Part shown: one piece after another, positions 26,446 through 35,382 of the stretch
Position numbering within the stretch: position 1 is the stretch's first letter
How the letters are laid out: each line of letters begins with the position of its first letter
Position numbers and translations under genes: made by a program
Assembly (NCBI GenBank): GCA_037133755.1
Contig: JBAXNN010000013.1
Coordinates: 15,383-79,382 of the forward strand
DNA from: F1-60-MAGs149 sp037133755
GTDB taxonomy: Bacteria > Actinomycetota > Thermoleophilia > Gaiellales > F1-60-MAGs149
Direction of reading: 5' to 3'
Length of the DNA stretch: 64,000 nt
The notes under the pieces: model-generated
The model's input: the letters and a program-made list of their open reading frames with translations, nothing else
Database searches by the model: none
What the model was told of the DNA's origin: nothing

Positions 26446-27798
26446 TCAGAACGCGAAGGCCTCGGAGTGGATCTGATCCATGTCGGCGCCCCAGCGCACG
26501 GCCGTCTGCTCGACGGCAGTCGTGAAGTCGACGGGGCCGCAGATGTAGATATCGCGGCCCGCGATGTCGGGGACGACGGCCGACAGAGCCTGGTCCATGG
26601 GCACCTGTTCACGCGAGCCGATCAGCGTATGCAGGCGACCGTCGCGCCGCTCGACGAGGCGACGGATCTCCTCGAGGTGCGGGATGTCCTCCTCGCGGCG
26701 GGCGCGCAGCACGCAGACGACGTCGGTGTTGTGGGGGAGATCCTCGAGCAGTGCGCGCAGTGGCGTCACGCCGACGCCCGCGCCGGCGAGCAGCACGTGG
26801 TTGCCCTCCTTCGAGAAGCGGGTGAACGTGCCGTACGGACCCTCGATCGCGACCCGGGTACCCGGCGTGAGCCAGCGCATCGCGCCCGAGGCGTCGCCGA
26901 GATCCTTGATCGTCACGCGCAGGTATGGCGGTCGCGGCATGGCCGACAGCGAGTACGGATGCGCCTGCCACCAGTGGCCCTTGACGAGGAAGCGCCACTG
27001 GAAGAACTGGCCACCCGACACGGCGAGGCGCTCGAGCTTGCGGCCCTCGACGATCAGCGAGACGACGCCGGGCGCCTCCTCCTTGATCTGCACGACCTTG
27101 AGCTGGTGGCGGAAGCTGCGGAAGGTCGGCAGCAGGAAGCGGTAGAGGATGGCGACGCCGGCAGTGGCGATCCAGATTGCGATCCACCAGGCACGGTTGG
27201 CGGGGTGGCCGACGAACGAGGTGCCCGTCGCGATCTGGTGCGGGAACGACAGCGCCAGCGCGAGATAGATGTAGAGGTGCACGATCCACCACGTCTCGTA
27301 CTTGAGACGACGGCGGGCGATGCGATACGAGGTGACGCCCGCGAGGGTGATCAGCGCCGTGCCGACGAACGCCAGCAGCACGCCCGGATAGTCGGTGCAC
27401 ATCTGCCAGACCTCGCCGTACCACGTGTGTGAGTAGCGCTCGGCGTAGCCGATGATCGTCAGCACCATGTGGATCAGGATCAGCACCAGCGGCCACGCGC
27501 CGAGCTGACGGTGGAACGACACGAGACGGTCCTGGCCGACGACACGCTCGATCAGGGGGATGCGCGCGATCAGGAGAACGCTGATCAGCATCAGGTAGGC
27601 ACCGACGAGGCCGGTCACGCGGGCGCCCGCGATGATCCAACCGCCCGGCTTCTCGAGCTCCGCCATGGTCTCGGCTATGACGGCGAGGCCGATCGTGATG
27701 CCGAGGCCCGCGCAGATCAGCGCGACGAGCAGGTAGAGCGGCGCCTCACGCGGCGGCTTGGCCTTCTTGATGCGGAGGGGCTTGGGCTGGGAGCTCAT
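26446..27798 (-). CDS. Ferric-reductase-like membrane flavoprotein with FNR domain
   Basis: A 450-residue protein. The N-terminal 220 residues have six or so membrane helices with heme-ligand candidates in FHRQLGAWPLVLILIHMVL and WWIVHLYIYLALALSFPHQ (bis-histidine pattern of the ferric reductase/NOX domain). The C-terminal half is a ferredoxin-reductase-like domain: HPYSLS (FAD), EGPYGTF, GAGVGVTPLR (NAD(P)H) and ICGPVDF. It would move electrons from cytosolic NAD(P)H across the membrane to the FMN protein encoded next. No clear ribosome site at the chosen ATG. Confidence 0.88.
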   Translation of the reverse strand: MSSQPKPLRIKKAKPPREAPLYLLVALICAGLGITIGLAVIAETMAELEKPGGWIIAGARVTGLVGAYLMLISVLLIARIPLIERVVGQDRLVSFHRQLGAWPLVLILIHMVLTIIGYAERYSHTWYGEVWQMCTDYPGVLLAFVGTALITLAGVTSYRIARRRLKYETWWIVHLYIYLALALSFPHQIATGTSFVGHPANRAWWIAIWIATAGVAILYRFLLPTFRSFRHQLKVVQIKEEAPGVVSLIVEGRKLERLAVSGGQFFQWRFLVKGHWWQAHPYSLSAMPRPPYLRVTIKDLGDASGAMRWLTPGTRVAIEGPYGTFTRFSKEGNHVLLAGAGVGVTPLRALLEDLPHNTDVVCVLRARREEDIPHLEEIRRLVERRDGRLHTLIGSREQVPMDQALSAVVPDIAGRDIYICGPVDFTTAVEQTAVRWGADMDQIHSEAFAF

Positions 27799-27966
27799 TG
27801 GGGAACGCGACGACGATCGAGTAGAGGACGTACGCCTATGGTCGCGGGTGGTTCTGAGAGGAAGATGAGAAACGACGGTTCGCAGCGACGCATATCTGCC
27901 GCTGTCACTCACCTATGCTGCATCGGCCCCGCGCATCCTGCCCGGGCGGACGAAGGAGCATGGGCT

Positions 27967-29007
27967 GTGAGCGAGCCCCGCATCGGCATCTTCCTCAACG
28001 TGCAGCAGCCGGATTCCGTGTCGCCGCAGACGATCATCGAGCAGGCTGTTGCGCATACGGCGCTCTGCCGAGATCTCGGCTTCGACCTCGTCTCGGCCGG
28101 ACAGCACTTCCTGACCGAGGTGTTCCAGATGGCGCAGCTGATGCCGCTGCTCGCGCGCATCGCCGCCGACGCCGGCGACATGCGCGTCGCCTCCAACATC
28201 GCACTGCTCACGCTGCTCAATCCCGTTGAACTCGCGGAGAACACGGCGACGCTCGACGCCATCACCGGTGGGCGCTTCGTCCTCGGCGTCGGTCTCGGGT
28301 ATCGCCCGGAGGAGTTCGACGCCTTCGGCATCCCGGAGAAGAAGGTGCGCATCTTCCTCGACAAGCTCGACGTTGTGAAGCGCCTGCTCGAGGGCGAAGC
28401 TGTGACGGCCGAGGGCCTTGGCTACAAGCTCGTCAACCAGCGCCTCGCGATGCAGTCCACGCAGTCGCCGCGCCCACCGATCTGGCTCGCCGCCAACGCC
28501 GACTCGGCGGTCAAGCGCGCCGCGCGCGTCGCCGACACCTGGACCGTCAACCCGCACGCCAACCTCGCCGAGCTGGTGCGCCAGACCGCGATGTTCCACG
28601 AGGCGCGCGCCGAGGCCGGCCTGCCGGTCGTGACCGAGCTGCCCGTGATGAAGGAGATCTACGTCGGCGAGGACGACGAGAGCGCCGAGCGCGAGGCCCG
28701 CGCGTACCTGCAGGCCAAGTACAAGGCCTACGTCAAGTGGGGGCAGGACGAGGTCATGCCCGACGCCGACTCGCTCGATCAGGACTGGGAGGACCTCAAG
28801 GCCGGCGGGCGCTTCATCCTCGGCGGTCCCGACCGCTGCGTCGCGGAGCTCCAGGAGCACCTCGATGCGTTGCGCTGCGACACGCTGATCTTCCGCTTCG
28901 GCTGGGTCGGTATGCCCGACGAGCTCGTGCAGGCGAACATCCGTCGCTTCGCCGAGACGGTCAAGCCGCGCCTGCGCGTGGCGGCCGGCGCGCCCGCGCC
29001 GCTCTGA
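27967..29007 (+). CDS. LLM-class (luciferase-like) flavin-dependent oxidoreductase
   Basis: A 346-residue bacterial-luciferase-like barrel protein. Landmarks are DLGFDLVSAGQHF, VASNIALLTLLNPVELAENTATLDAITGGRFVLGVGLGYRPEEFDAFG split over strands 4-5, and PPIWLAANADSAVKRAARVADTW. The family uses FMN or F420; which is used is not clear. The GTG start has AAGGAG 8 bases upstream. It is followed directly by a palindromic repeat. Confidence 0.85.
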   Translation: MSEPRIGIFLNVQQPDSVSPQTIIEQAVAHTALCRDLGFDLVSAGQHFLTEVFQMAQLMPLLARIAADAGDMRVASNIALLTLLNPVELAENTATLDAITGGRFVLGVGLGYRPEEFDAFGIPEKKVRIFLDKLDVVKRLLEGEAVTAEGLGYKLVNQRLAMQSTQSPRPPIWLAANADSAVKRAARVADTWTVNPHANLAELVRQTAMFHEARAEAGLPVVTELPVMKEIYVGEDDESAEREARAYLQAKYKAYVKWGQDEVMPDADSLDQDWEDLKAGGRFILGGPDRCVAELQEHLDALRCDTLIFRFGWVGMPDELVQANIRRFAETVKPRLRVAAGAPAPL

Positions 29008-29010
29008 GGA

Positions 29011-29073
29011 CAATTTGGGGCCGGATCCGAATTGACCAGGATTCGGTCAATTTGGGGCCGGCCCCAAACTGAC
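29011..29073. repeat. Palindromic repeat, GGGGCCGG family
   Basis: Two adjacent imperfect palindromes lie 3 bases after the luciferase-like gene: 29011-29034 and 29046-29073, the latter centred on TTTGGGGCCGGCCCCAAA. The same core occurs at 42049-42134. It may also act as a transcription terminator between the convergent genes. Confidence 0.7.
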
Positions 29074-29074
29074 C

Positions 29075-29710
29075 TCAGCTGACGCAGGCGGCTGCGGCTG
29101 CCATGGCCTTGTCGGCGTACGCCTGTGCGTCATCGCCGAGGCGCGCGTCGAGCGTCTCGCGGCTCGTGAGATCCGTCGTCGTGACCGCGCGGGAGTAGTC
29201 ATCGGCCATCGACTGGGTGGCCGTGCGCAACGTTGCCAACGAGTCGTGGCACTGCCCAGCGGTCGTCGCGAGTGCCTGGTCAACCGTGCCGACGAGTTCG
29301 GCCGCCGCGGCAGAGATAGTGGTGTACGCCTTGCCGATGCAGGTATCGAAGTTCGCACCGGCGGCGGCATCGGTCTGGCACGACGCCACACTCTGGTTGG
29401 CCTGGTCGAGACGGCCGGCGAAGGTCTGCGCGCCGTCCTGGATGACGCTCCATGCACCGGCGTTGTCGGCAGCAGGAGCCGCTTCGGTCGTTGCCTCGAC
29501 GCTGAGCGGTGCAGCCTCCTCGGTGGTCGCGGCCTCCGCCGTGCTGGCGGCCTCGGCGGCAACTTCGGCCGCGTTGGCATCGGTCGCGGTCTCACTGTCC
29601 TTCAGCGACGACGCGCCGCAGCCGACGAGCAGCAGTGCGCCGAGCAGGATCGCGGCAACGGGGATGAGAACAGGCAGGCGCTTCACAGTCGACCCAATCA
29701 TCTCCCTCAT
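29075..29710 (-). CDS. Putative lipoprotein, Ala/Thr/Glu-rich
   Basis: A 211-residue protein with an N-terminal hydrophobic segment and lipobox LLLVGC, so a lipid-anchored extracytoplasmic protein is predicted. A 50-residue Ala/Glu/Thr-rich linker follows, then a helical region with four cysteines (SCQTD, DTCIG, QCHDS, AACVS) that could form two disulfides. I do not recognise the family. Starts possible at 29710 or 29701. Probably transcribed alone; a perfect hairpin for the neighbouring amidase gene lies just upstream. Confidence 0.6.
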   Translation of the reverse strand: MREMIGSTVKRLPVLIPVAAILLGALLLVGCGASSLKDSETATDANAAEVAAEAASTAEAATTEEAAPLSVEATTEAAPAADNAGAWSVIQDGAQTFAGRLDQANQSVASCQTDAAAGANFDTCIGKAYTTISAAAAELVGTVDQALATTAGQCHDSLATLRTATQSMADDYSRAVTTTDLTSRETLDARLGDDAQAYADKAMAAAAACVS

Positions 29711-29751
29711 TCGCGGGGATGTGGTCGTGCTCCTGCTCAGCGAACGCGAGC

Positions 29752-29797
29752 GGCGTCCGGGTTCGGCAGCTGGGACGTGCTGCCGAACCCGGACGCC
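29752..29797 (-). terminator. Strong hairpin terminator of the amidase operon
   Basis: A perfect 19-base stem (29752-29770 with 29779-29797) and an 8-base loop begins 7 bases after the stop of the N-carbamoylsarcosine-amidase-like gene on the minus strand. Confidence 0.75.
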
Positions 29798-29803
29798 GAG
29801 GCG

Positions 29804-30499
29804 CTACGCGACGACGGTGTTGCCGTCGAACGGCTCGATGCCGTTCAGATACGCGATCACTTCGTCGACGCCCATGACGTCACCGAACTTCGCGTCGATG
29901 TCGAACAGGTTCCACTCGACGACGCCGGCGACGCGGTCGCCGACGCACTCGCGGGGGACGATCGGGCGGAAGCCGTACGCAATGGCGTCCTCGACCGTGT
30001 GGCGGACGCAGCCGGCCATCGTCACGCCGGTCACGATCACCGTGTCGACGCGATGGGCAGACAGGAATCCCTGCATGTACGTGCCGTGGAAGCCCGAGGC
30101 ACGCTTCTTGCAGATCACGAGGTCCTCATCGCGCAGCAGACGCTCGTCGATCGCGGCCTCCCACGAGCCCTCCTCAAGGACGTCGACGGGGATCTTGTTG
30201 TGCCAGAGACCCATGTCGCTCCACTCGCCGCGCGTCGTCTTCTTGTACGCGGTGGTCGTGTGGACGACGGGGACGTTCTTGGCACGCGCGGCCTCGAGCA
30301 GGCGCTCGGTGGCCGGGATGATCGTGTCCATGTGATCGCACGTGAACTTGTTGCCGGGGTGCGTCCACGCATTGGCGAGATCGATGTTGAGGATCGCGGG
30401 GCGCGTGCCGAAGCCGATGCGCCGCTGGAAGCCGCGCTGCTGATACAGCTCGCTGTCCTCCGCGAAGATCTTGTCGAGCATCTCCTGCAGTTCGCTCAT
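29804..30499 (-). CDS. N-carbamoylsarcosine amidase-like cysteine hydrolase
   Basis: A 231-residue isochorismatase-fold amidase. The triad is Asp40 (LNIDLANAWT), Lys131 or 132 (VICKKRASGF) and Cys164 (TMAGCVRHT). GVTMAGCVRHTVEDAIAYGFRP closely resembles N-carbamoylsarcosine amidohydrolase, which releases sarcosine, CO2 and ammonia in the creatinine/N-methylhydantoin route (family knowledge). It lies 35 bases downstream of the fused hydantoinase. That supports a hydantoin to N-carbamoyl amino acid to amino acid sequence of reactions. The real N-substituent is not determined. Confidence 0.8.
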   Translation of the reverse strand: MSELQEMLDKIFAEDSELYQQRGFQRRIGFGTRPAILNIDLANAWTHPGNKFTCDHMDTIIPATERLLEAARAKNVPVVHTTTAYKKTTRGEWSDMGLWHNKIPVDVLEEGSWEAAIDERLLRDEDLVICKKRASGFHGTYMQGFLSAHRVDTVIVTGVTMAGCVRHTVEDAIAYGFRPIVPRECVGDRVAGVVEWNLFDIDAKFGDVMGVDEVIAYLNGIEPFDGNTVVA

Positions 30500-30534
30500 G
30501 GGTATTCCTCCTGGGGTCGTTCGTGTGGGTGGGG

Positions 30535-33500
30535 TTAGGCCTGGCGCTTTTCGGCGCGCAGGCGGTCGGTTGCGGCCTGATCGACGGTGAGGGTGAGGCC
30601 CTCCCCGACGAGCACGACGCCGTAGTCCTGCTCGGCGAGATCACGCGAGGTGAACTCGTCGAGCACGTCATCACGAACCAGCTCGGGGTCGCGGTCGAGC
30701 GGATCACCGTAGCCACCGCCCGAGGGGACGGTGATCTGCAGGCTGTCGCCGGCCTTCAGCTGCGAGCCGGTGACCTTGCTGTACCAGGACTCCTCGTCGG
30801 GGCGGCCATGATTGCGCACCATCGAGCCGTTCAGGCCCTCGTGGCCACCGAAGATGCCCCACGGCGGGTCGGACTCGTGACGCTCGCCCTCGCAGGTCAC
30901 GATCGTGTCGGTCAGGAACGTATTGACGCGGACGATGCCGATGCCGCCGCGCCACTTGCCCGCCGCAGCCGGCTCATCGCGCAGCTCGTAGCGGTCGGTC
31001 CGCATCGGGAAGCGCCACTCGAGCTCTTCGATCGGGTTATTGCGCGTGTTGGCGATCAGATTGTCGACGGAGTCCATCGCGTCGCGGTCGGGGCGACCGC
31101 CGTACGAGCCCTCGTCGACCTCGAGGTACACCCAGTACTCGCCTTCCTCCTCGACGTAGCCGGAGTAGGAGAGGAAGTGGATGTGCGCCGAGTTGCCGGC
31201 GGTGATCTGGTTCGGGATCACCGGGGCGAGGGCGCGGAGTACCAGGTCGACCGCGCGCTGGGCCTGCGAGAAACGGGCGAAGCAGGCGCGCGGGTACTTC
31301 GGGTTGTAGATCGTGCCCTCGGGCGCGATCACCTCGACCGGCCGGAGCATGCCTTCGTTCTGCGGCACGAAGACCGGGAACGTCGCCTCGTCGAGGAACA
31401 TCATGCGGGCGATGAATGTCATGCCCGAGACCGTCGTGCCCTCGAACGGGCAGTTGTAGCCCGTTGGCACCTCGGGGCTCGAGCCCGTCAGGTCGACGAC
31501 CATCTTGTCGCCCTCGATGCGGACGACGACCTTGATCGGCAGCTTCTCGCCGCGGTTGCGGCCGTCGTCGTCGAGCCAGCCGTACTCGGGGCCGTACTCG
31601 CCGTCCGGTACCTTCGCGATCTCCTGGCGGAGCATGCGCTCGGCGTAGTCCATCCAGTGGTTGGCGGCACCCAGCACGGTCGCGGTGCCGTACCGCGCGG
31701 CGAGCTCGGCGAAGCGGTTCTTGGCGCGCTCGCACGCGGCGATCATCGCCTCGATGTCACCACGGTTGTGGGTGGGCGTGCGGGTGTTCTCGAGGATGTG
31801 CTTGAACAGCGACTCCTGCCAGACGCCCTTGTCGGCCAGCTTGACGGCGCGATAGATGTTGCCTTCCGACCAGTTGTCGACCAGGTCGATGGCGAGGCCC
31901 GGGAAGGCACCGCCGATGTCGAGCAGGTGTGCCGACGCGCCCGAGAACCCGATCAGTTCGCCGTCGTGGAAGACGGGCATGACGATCGCGACGTCGGGCG
32001 AGTGCGTCGCGCCGAGGTATGGGTCGTTGTGCAGGATGATGTCGCCCGGGTGGATGTCGTCGCCGAGCAGGGAGATAACGCCCTTGACGATCTTCGGCAT
32101 CGCGCCCATGAACATTGGCGTCGAGTCGGACTCGGCGATGTTGTTCCCCTGCGGGTCGAACAGGCCGGCACCGAGGTCCTCGGACTCGCGGATGATCGAC
32201 GAGTAGGACATGCGGTAGAGGACGCCCGCCATCTCCTTGGCGATGGCGTTGAAGGCACCGCCGATGACGCGCATCAGGATCGGCTGCGCGAGACCGGCAT
32301 CGCCGCCCTTGGTGCGCCGCGCCTCGATGCGCGGAGTCACGTCGATCACGAGGTTGCCGTACCTGTCGACCTCGATCACGAAGCCCGGGGGCACGATGGT
32401 CGTGGTGTCGTACTGCTCGATGATGGCGGGGCCCTCGATGCGGTCGCCCGCGCGCAGGTGCTCGCGCTCGTAGAACGGCGTCGGGCAGGACTGGGCCTCG
32501 CCGTCGACGTCGAAGACCACGGGGCGGGTCTCGATCAACGCAGCCGAGAGATCGCCGTTGCCGGTTGCGGCCTCGGGCCACGCGAGCTCGTCGATGCGGC
32601 CGATGCCGACGACGCGAATGTTGATGATCTCGACCGGCGCGTCGAAGCGGTGGCCGTACTCGCCCTCGTGGGCGATGTGGAAGGCCTCGACCAGCTCGTC
32701 GGTCCAGCCGGCGCGGCCGGGGTCGCCGGCGGGCACGTCGAAGCGCACCTCGTAGCCCTGGCCGGCGTAGCGGCAATCGGCGAGGCGGCGGATCAGGCGA
32801 CGATCCTCGGGAACGGCGTCGGCGTCGAGCTGGCCGACGGCCTGCGCGACGAGCTCGTCGAACTTGGCCTGCAGGCGCGGGGCGTCGAGCGTGGCGATGG
32901 CCTGGCGCTCGGTGCCGACGAACTCGTGCTGAAGGTCGGTGGCGAGCAGGCCCGTCGCGGCGACGATGCCCGGGTGCGGCGGGACCAGCACGCGCGGGAT
33001 CTCGAGCTCGAGGGCGACGTCGCAGGAGAACAGCGGTCCGGCGCCACCGGCGGCGACGAGCGTGAAGTCGCGCGGGTCGTAGCCGCGGCGCACCGAGTTG
33101 ATCTCGATGTTCTGCGTCATGCCGAACTTCTGGATCTGCAGGGCGCCGAGGGCGGCCTGCTCCGGCGTCATGTCGACCTCGCTGGCCAGTTTCTCGATCA
33201 CCGTCTTGGCGAGCTCGGGCTTGAGCGCGAGGCCGCCACCGACGAGACCGCGCTCGGGGCGCAGACGGCCGAGGAAGACCTGGGCGTCGGTCGACGTGGG
33301 GTCGGTACCGCCGCGGTCGTAACAGGCAGGACCGGGATCTGCACCGGCCGACTGCGGGCCGACGCGGAAGACGCCACCCTCGTCGACGTAGGCGATCGAG
33401 CCGCCACCGGCACCGATCGTGTCGATGTCGACCATCGGCACCATCGCCTGGTAGTCGCCGACCTTCGTGTCGAGCAGGTGGCGCATGCGCATCTGGCCGC

Positions 33501-34407
33501 CGGCCGCTACGCCGACGTCGGCGGACGTGCCGCCGATGTCGAGGGTGATGACGCTGTCGTAGCCGGCCATCTTGCCGGCCCAGATGCCGCCGATCAGACC
33601 GGCGACGGGGCCGGACATCAGCAGATTGACGGGGCGGCGCGAGGCCGCCTCGACCGTTGCCATGCCGCCCGACGACTGCATCAGCTGGACGCCGTGCTTG
33701 AAGCCGGCGTCCTTCATCGCGGTCGCGAAGCGGTCGAGGTACGTCGACACCTTGGGGCCGACGAACGCGTTGAGCGCCACGGTCGAGAAGCGCTCGTACT
33801 CGCGGTACAGCGGGATCACGTCGCTCGAGATCGACTGGTACGCCTCGGGGAACTCCTCCGAGATGATCTCGGATACGCGGTGCTCGTGTGCGCCATTGAG
33901 GTACGAGTGCAGGAAGCAGACGGCGACGGCCTCGACGCCCGACTCCTTGAGCAGGCGCACCTCGCGGCGGACGGCGTCCTCATCGAGCGGCGTGACGATC
34001 TCGCCGTGCGGCGCGGTCACGCGCTCGGCGACGACGCGGCGGTGGCGGCGCTTGACGAGCGGGCGCGCCTGCCACGGCAGGTCCTGCTGGATCGAGAAGT
34101 TGAGTGGCTTCTTGTGGCGCGCGATGTGGAGGATGTCGCGGAAGCCCTCGGTGGTGATCAGGCCGACGGAGGCACCCTGATGCGTGAGCGCGATATTGGT
34201 GGCGACGGTCGTGCCGTGCAGGAGGTTGTCGATCTCCGACAGCTGGACACCGGCCTTCTCGCAGAGGCGGTTGATGCCCTCGACCACGCCGCGTGCCGGA
34301 TCGTCGGGGGTGGACGGAACCTTGTCGACGGTGATCTTGCCGGCTTCCTCGTCCACGAGGATCAGGTCGGTGAAGGTTCCGCCGACGTCTACTCCGATGC
34401 GCTTCAC
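30535..34407 (-). CDS. Fused hydantoinase A/B (ATP-dependent, N-methylhydantoinase/oxoprolinase type)
   Basis: A 1290-residue protein. Residues 1 to about 690 are hydantoinase A: VKRIGVDVGGTFTDLILVDE, LLHGTTVATNIALTH, SGPVAGLIGG, ITLDIGGTSADVG (ASKHA nucleotide fold). Residues about 700-1290 are hydantoinase B: YRMSYSSIIRESEDLGAGLFD, GDIILHNDPYLGATHSPDV. In many bacteria these are separate HyuA and HyuB genes; the fused form is like eukaryotic 5-oxoprolinase. It opens a cyclic imide at the cost of ATP. The GTG start at 34407 has AGGAG upstream, though 11 bases away. Divergent from a GntR/FCD gene with a promoter/operator between. Confidence 0.88.
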   Translation of the reverse strand: MKRIGVDVGGTFTDLILVDEEAGKITVDKVPSTPDDPARGVVEGINRLCEKAGVQLSEIDNLLHGTTVATNIALTHQGASVGLITTEGFRDILHIARHKKPLNFSIQQDLPWQARPLVKRRHRRVVAERVTAPHGEIVTPLDEDAVRREVRLLKESGVEAVAVCFLHSYLNGAHEHRVSEIISEEFPEAYQSISSDVIPLYREYERFSTVALNAFVGPKVSTYLDRFATAMKDAGFKHGVQLMQSSGGMATVEAASRRPVNLLMSGPVAGLIGGIWAGKMAGYDSVITLDIGGTSADVGVAAGGQMRMRHLLDTKVGDYQAMVPMVDIDTIGAGGGSIAYVDEGGVFRVGPQSAGADPGPACYDRGGTDPTSTDAQVFLGRLRPERGLVGGGLALKPELAKTVIEKLASEVDMTPEQAALGALQIQKFGMTQNIEINSVRRGYDPRDFTLVAAGGAGPLFSCDVALELEIPRVLVPPHPGIVAATGLLATDLQHEFVGTERQAIATLDAPRLQAKFDELVAQAVGQLDADAVPEDRRLIRRLADCRYAGQGYEVRFDVPAGDPGRAGWTDELVEAFHIAHEGEYGHRFDAPVEIINIRVVGIGRIDELAWPEAATGNGDLSAALIETRPVVFDVDGEAQSCPTPFYEREHLRAGDRIEGPAIIEQYDTTTIVPPGFVIEVDRYGNLVIDVTPRIEARRTKGGDAGLAQPILMRVIGGAFNAIAKEMAGVLYRMSYSSIIRESEDLGAGLFDPQGNNIAESDSTPMFMGAMPKIVKGVISLLGDDIHPGDIILHNDPYLGATHSPDVAIVMPVFHDGELIGFSGASAHLLDIGGAFPGLAIDLVDNWSEGNIYRAVKLADKGVWQESLFKHILENTRTPTHNRGDIEAMIAACERAKNRFAELAARYGTATVLGAANHWMDYAERMLRQEIAKVPDGEYGPEYGWLDDDGRNRGEKLPIKVVVRIEGDKMVVDLTGSSPEVPTGYNCPFEGTTVSGMTFIARMMFLDEATFPVFVPQNEGMLRPVEVIAPEGTIYNPKYPRACFARFSQAQRAVDLVLRALAPVIPNQITAGNSAHIHFLSYSGYVEEEGEYWVYLEVDEGSYGGRPDRDAMDSVDNLIANTRNNPIEELEWRFPMRTDRYELRDEPAAAGKWRGGIGIVRVNTFLTDTIVTCEGERHESDPPWGIFGGHEGLNGSMVRNHGRPDEESWYSKVTGSQLKAGDSLQITVPSGGGYGDPLDRDPELVRDDVLDEFTSRDLAEQDYGVVLVGEGLTLTVDQAATDRLRAEKRQA

Positions 34408-34458
34408 GGTTGCTGCTCTCCTGCGTCCCGCTGCCGAAAGGGCAGCTCTTGCTGCGAG

Positions 34459-34486
34459 AGCATACAGTGTATACACTCAATTGCAA
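34459..34486 (-). promoter_or_regulatory. Hydantoinase promoter with overlapping GntR operator
   Basis: On the minus strand TTGCAA (34486-34481) and TATGCT (34464-34459) are 16 bases apart. The spacer contains the perfect palindrome AGTGTATACACT (34466-34477), whose TGTATACA core is typical of FadR/FCD-type GntR sites. The adjacent divergent GntR/FCD protein is the natural candidate to bind here and repress the hydantoinase. Confidence 0.65.
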
Positions 34487-34525
34487 ATGCCCATTTCCGA
34501 CCACAGCCCTGTACGATCGCTGGCT

Positions 34526-35245
34526 ATGAACGCCAAGGCTGAGACCACGCGCACCGGCAGCAAGCCGGCGATCGCCGAGGTCCTACGCGAGGGCATCCGG
34601 CAGGGGCTACTCGCCCCCGGCCAGCCGCTGATCCAGGCCTCGATCGCCGAGGCCATGGGCGTCAGCCGCATCCCCGTCCGCGAGGCGCTGCACGCGCTGG
34701 CCGCGGAGGGACTCGTGACGTTCAGCGATGACGGCGGTGCGAAGGTCACGGAGCTCGAGCCGCACGAGGTCGATGAGGTTTGGACCCTGCGCGCCCTGCT
34801 TGAGTCGCACATGGCACCGAGCATCGTCGCGCATGCCACCGACTCCGATATTGAGCTGCTGAGCGGCCTTGTCGACGCGATGGACGACCTCGACCCCGAG
34901 ACGTGGTCGGACCGCAACTACACCTTCCACCAGGAACTCCACCGTCTCTCGGGCATGCCGTACTTCGCCGATGCCGCCGGCCGCGTCCTCACGCTGATGG
35001 ACTCCTACTCCCGCGTTGCCGTCAGCGTGCTGAACGAGCAGGACCATGCCCAGTCCGAGCACCACCAGATGATTGCCGCGATCCGCGCCGACGACGGCGC
35101 CGAGCTCGCGCGGCTGCTGCTGCACCACAGCAACCGTGCCCGCAAGGCACTGCTCGCCTACGCCGAGTCGCAGCAGAAGCCGGTCGATCCGAAGGCCGAG
35201 GCGGCCGCGGCCGCGCGTTCGCTGGCCGACCATCTCGGCTCGTGA
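34526..35245 (+). CDS. GntR-family regulator, FCD subfamily
   Basis: A 239-residue regulator. The winged helix (residues about 15-80) contains IAEAMGVSRIPVREALHALAAEGLV, and the FCD effector domain (about 85-220) is helical with RALLESHMAP, FHQELHRLSG and the metal-ligand-like histidines EHHQMIAAIRADD. FadR/FCD proteins respond to small carboxylates. It is divergent from the fused hydantoinase, so it probably controls hydantoin breakdown. Ends one base before a mirrored repeat doublet. Confidence 0.87.
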   Translation: MNAKAETTRTGSKPAIAEVLREGIRQGLLAPGQPLIQASIAEAMGVSRIPVREALHALAAEGLVTFSDDGGAKVTELEPHEVDEVWTLRALLESHMAPSIVAHATDSDIELLSGLVDAMDDLDPETWSDRNYTFHQELHRLSGMPYFADAAGRVLTLMDSYSRVAVSVLNEQDHAQSEHHQMIAAIRADDGAELARLLLHHSNRARKALLAYAESQQKPVDPKAEAAAAARSLADHLGS

Positions 35246-35345
35246 ATGTCCCAAAGGGGTCAGACCCTTTTGGGACATCGAAGCGGACATCGGCAGACCG
35301 ACAGCGCCTCTCATGTCCCAAAAGGGTCTGACCCCTTTGGGACAT
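35246..35345. repeat. Mirrored palindromic repeat doublet (family A, copy 1)
   Basis: Two 33-base units (35246-35278 and 35313-35345) are exact reverse complements of each other, separated by 34 bases. Each unit is itself nearly palindromic, beginning ATGTCCC and ending GGGACAT with a GGGTC/GACCC centre. The unit starts directly after the GntR stop codon. The structure is that of a REPIN (paired REP sequences); no associated transposase is in the window. Confidence 0.85.
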
Positions 35346-35382
35346 TCACGAACAGGGCCCCTCGTCCCAAACCCCACGTAGC

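Noticed and set aside
30523..34542. A 1339-codon open frame on the plus strand opposite the hydantoinase.
   Set aside because: It is antisense to a protein with clear motifs, is a by-product of high third-position GC, and its translation is His/Asp/Arg-rich with no family.
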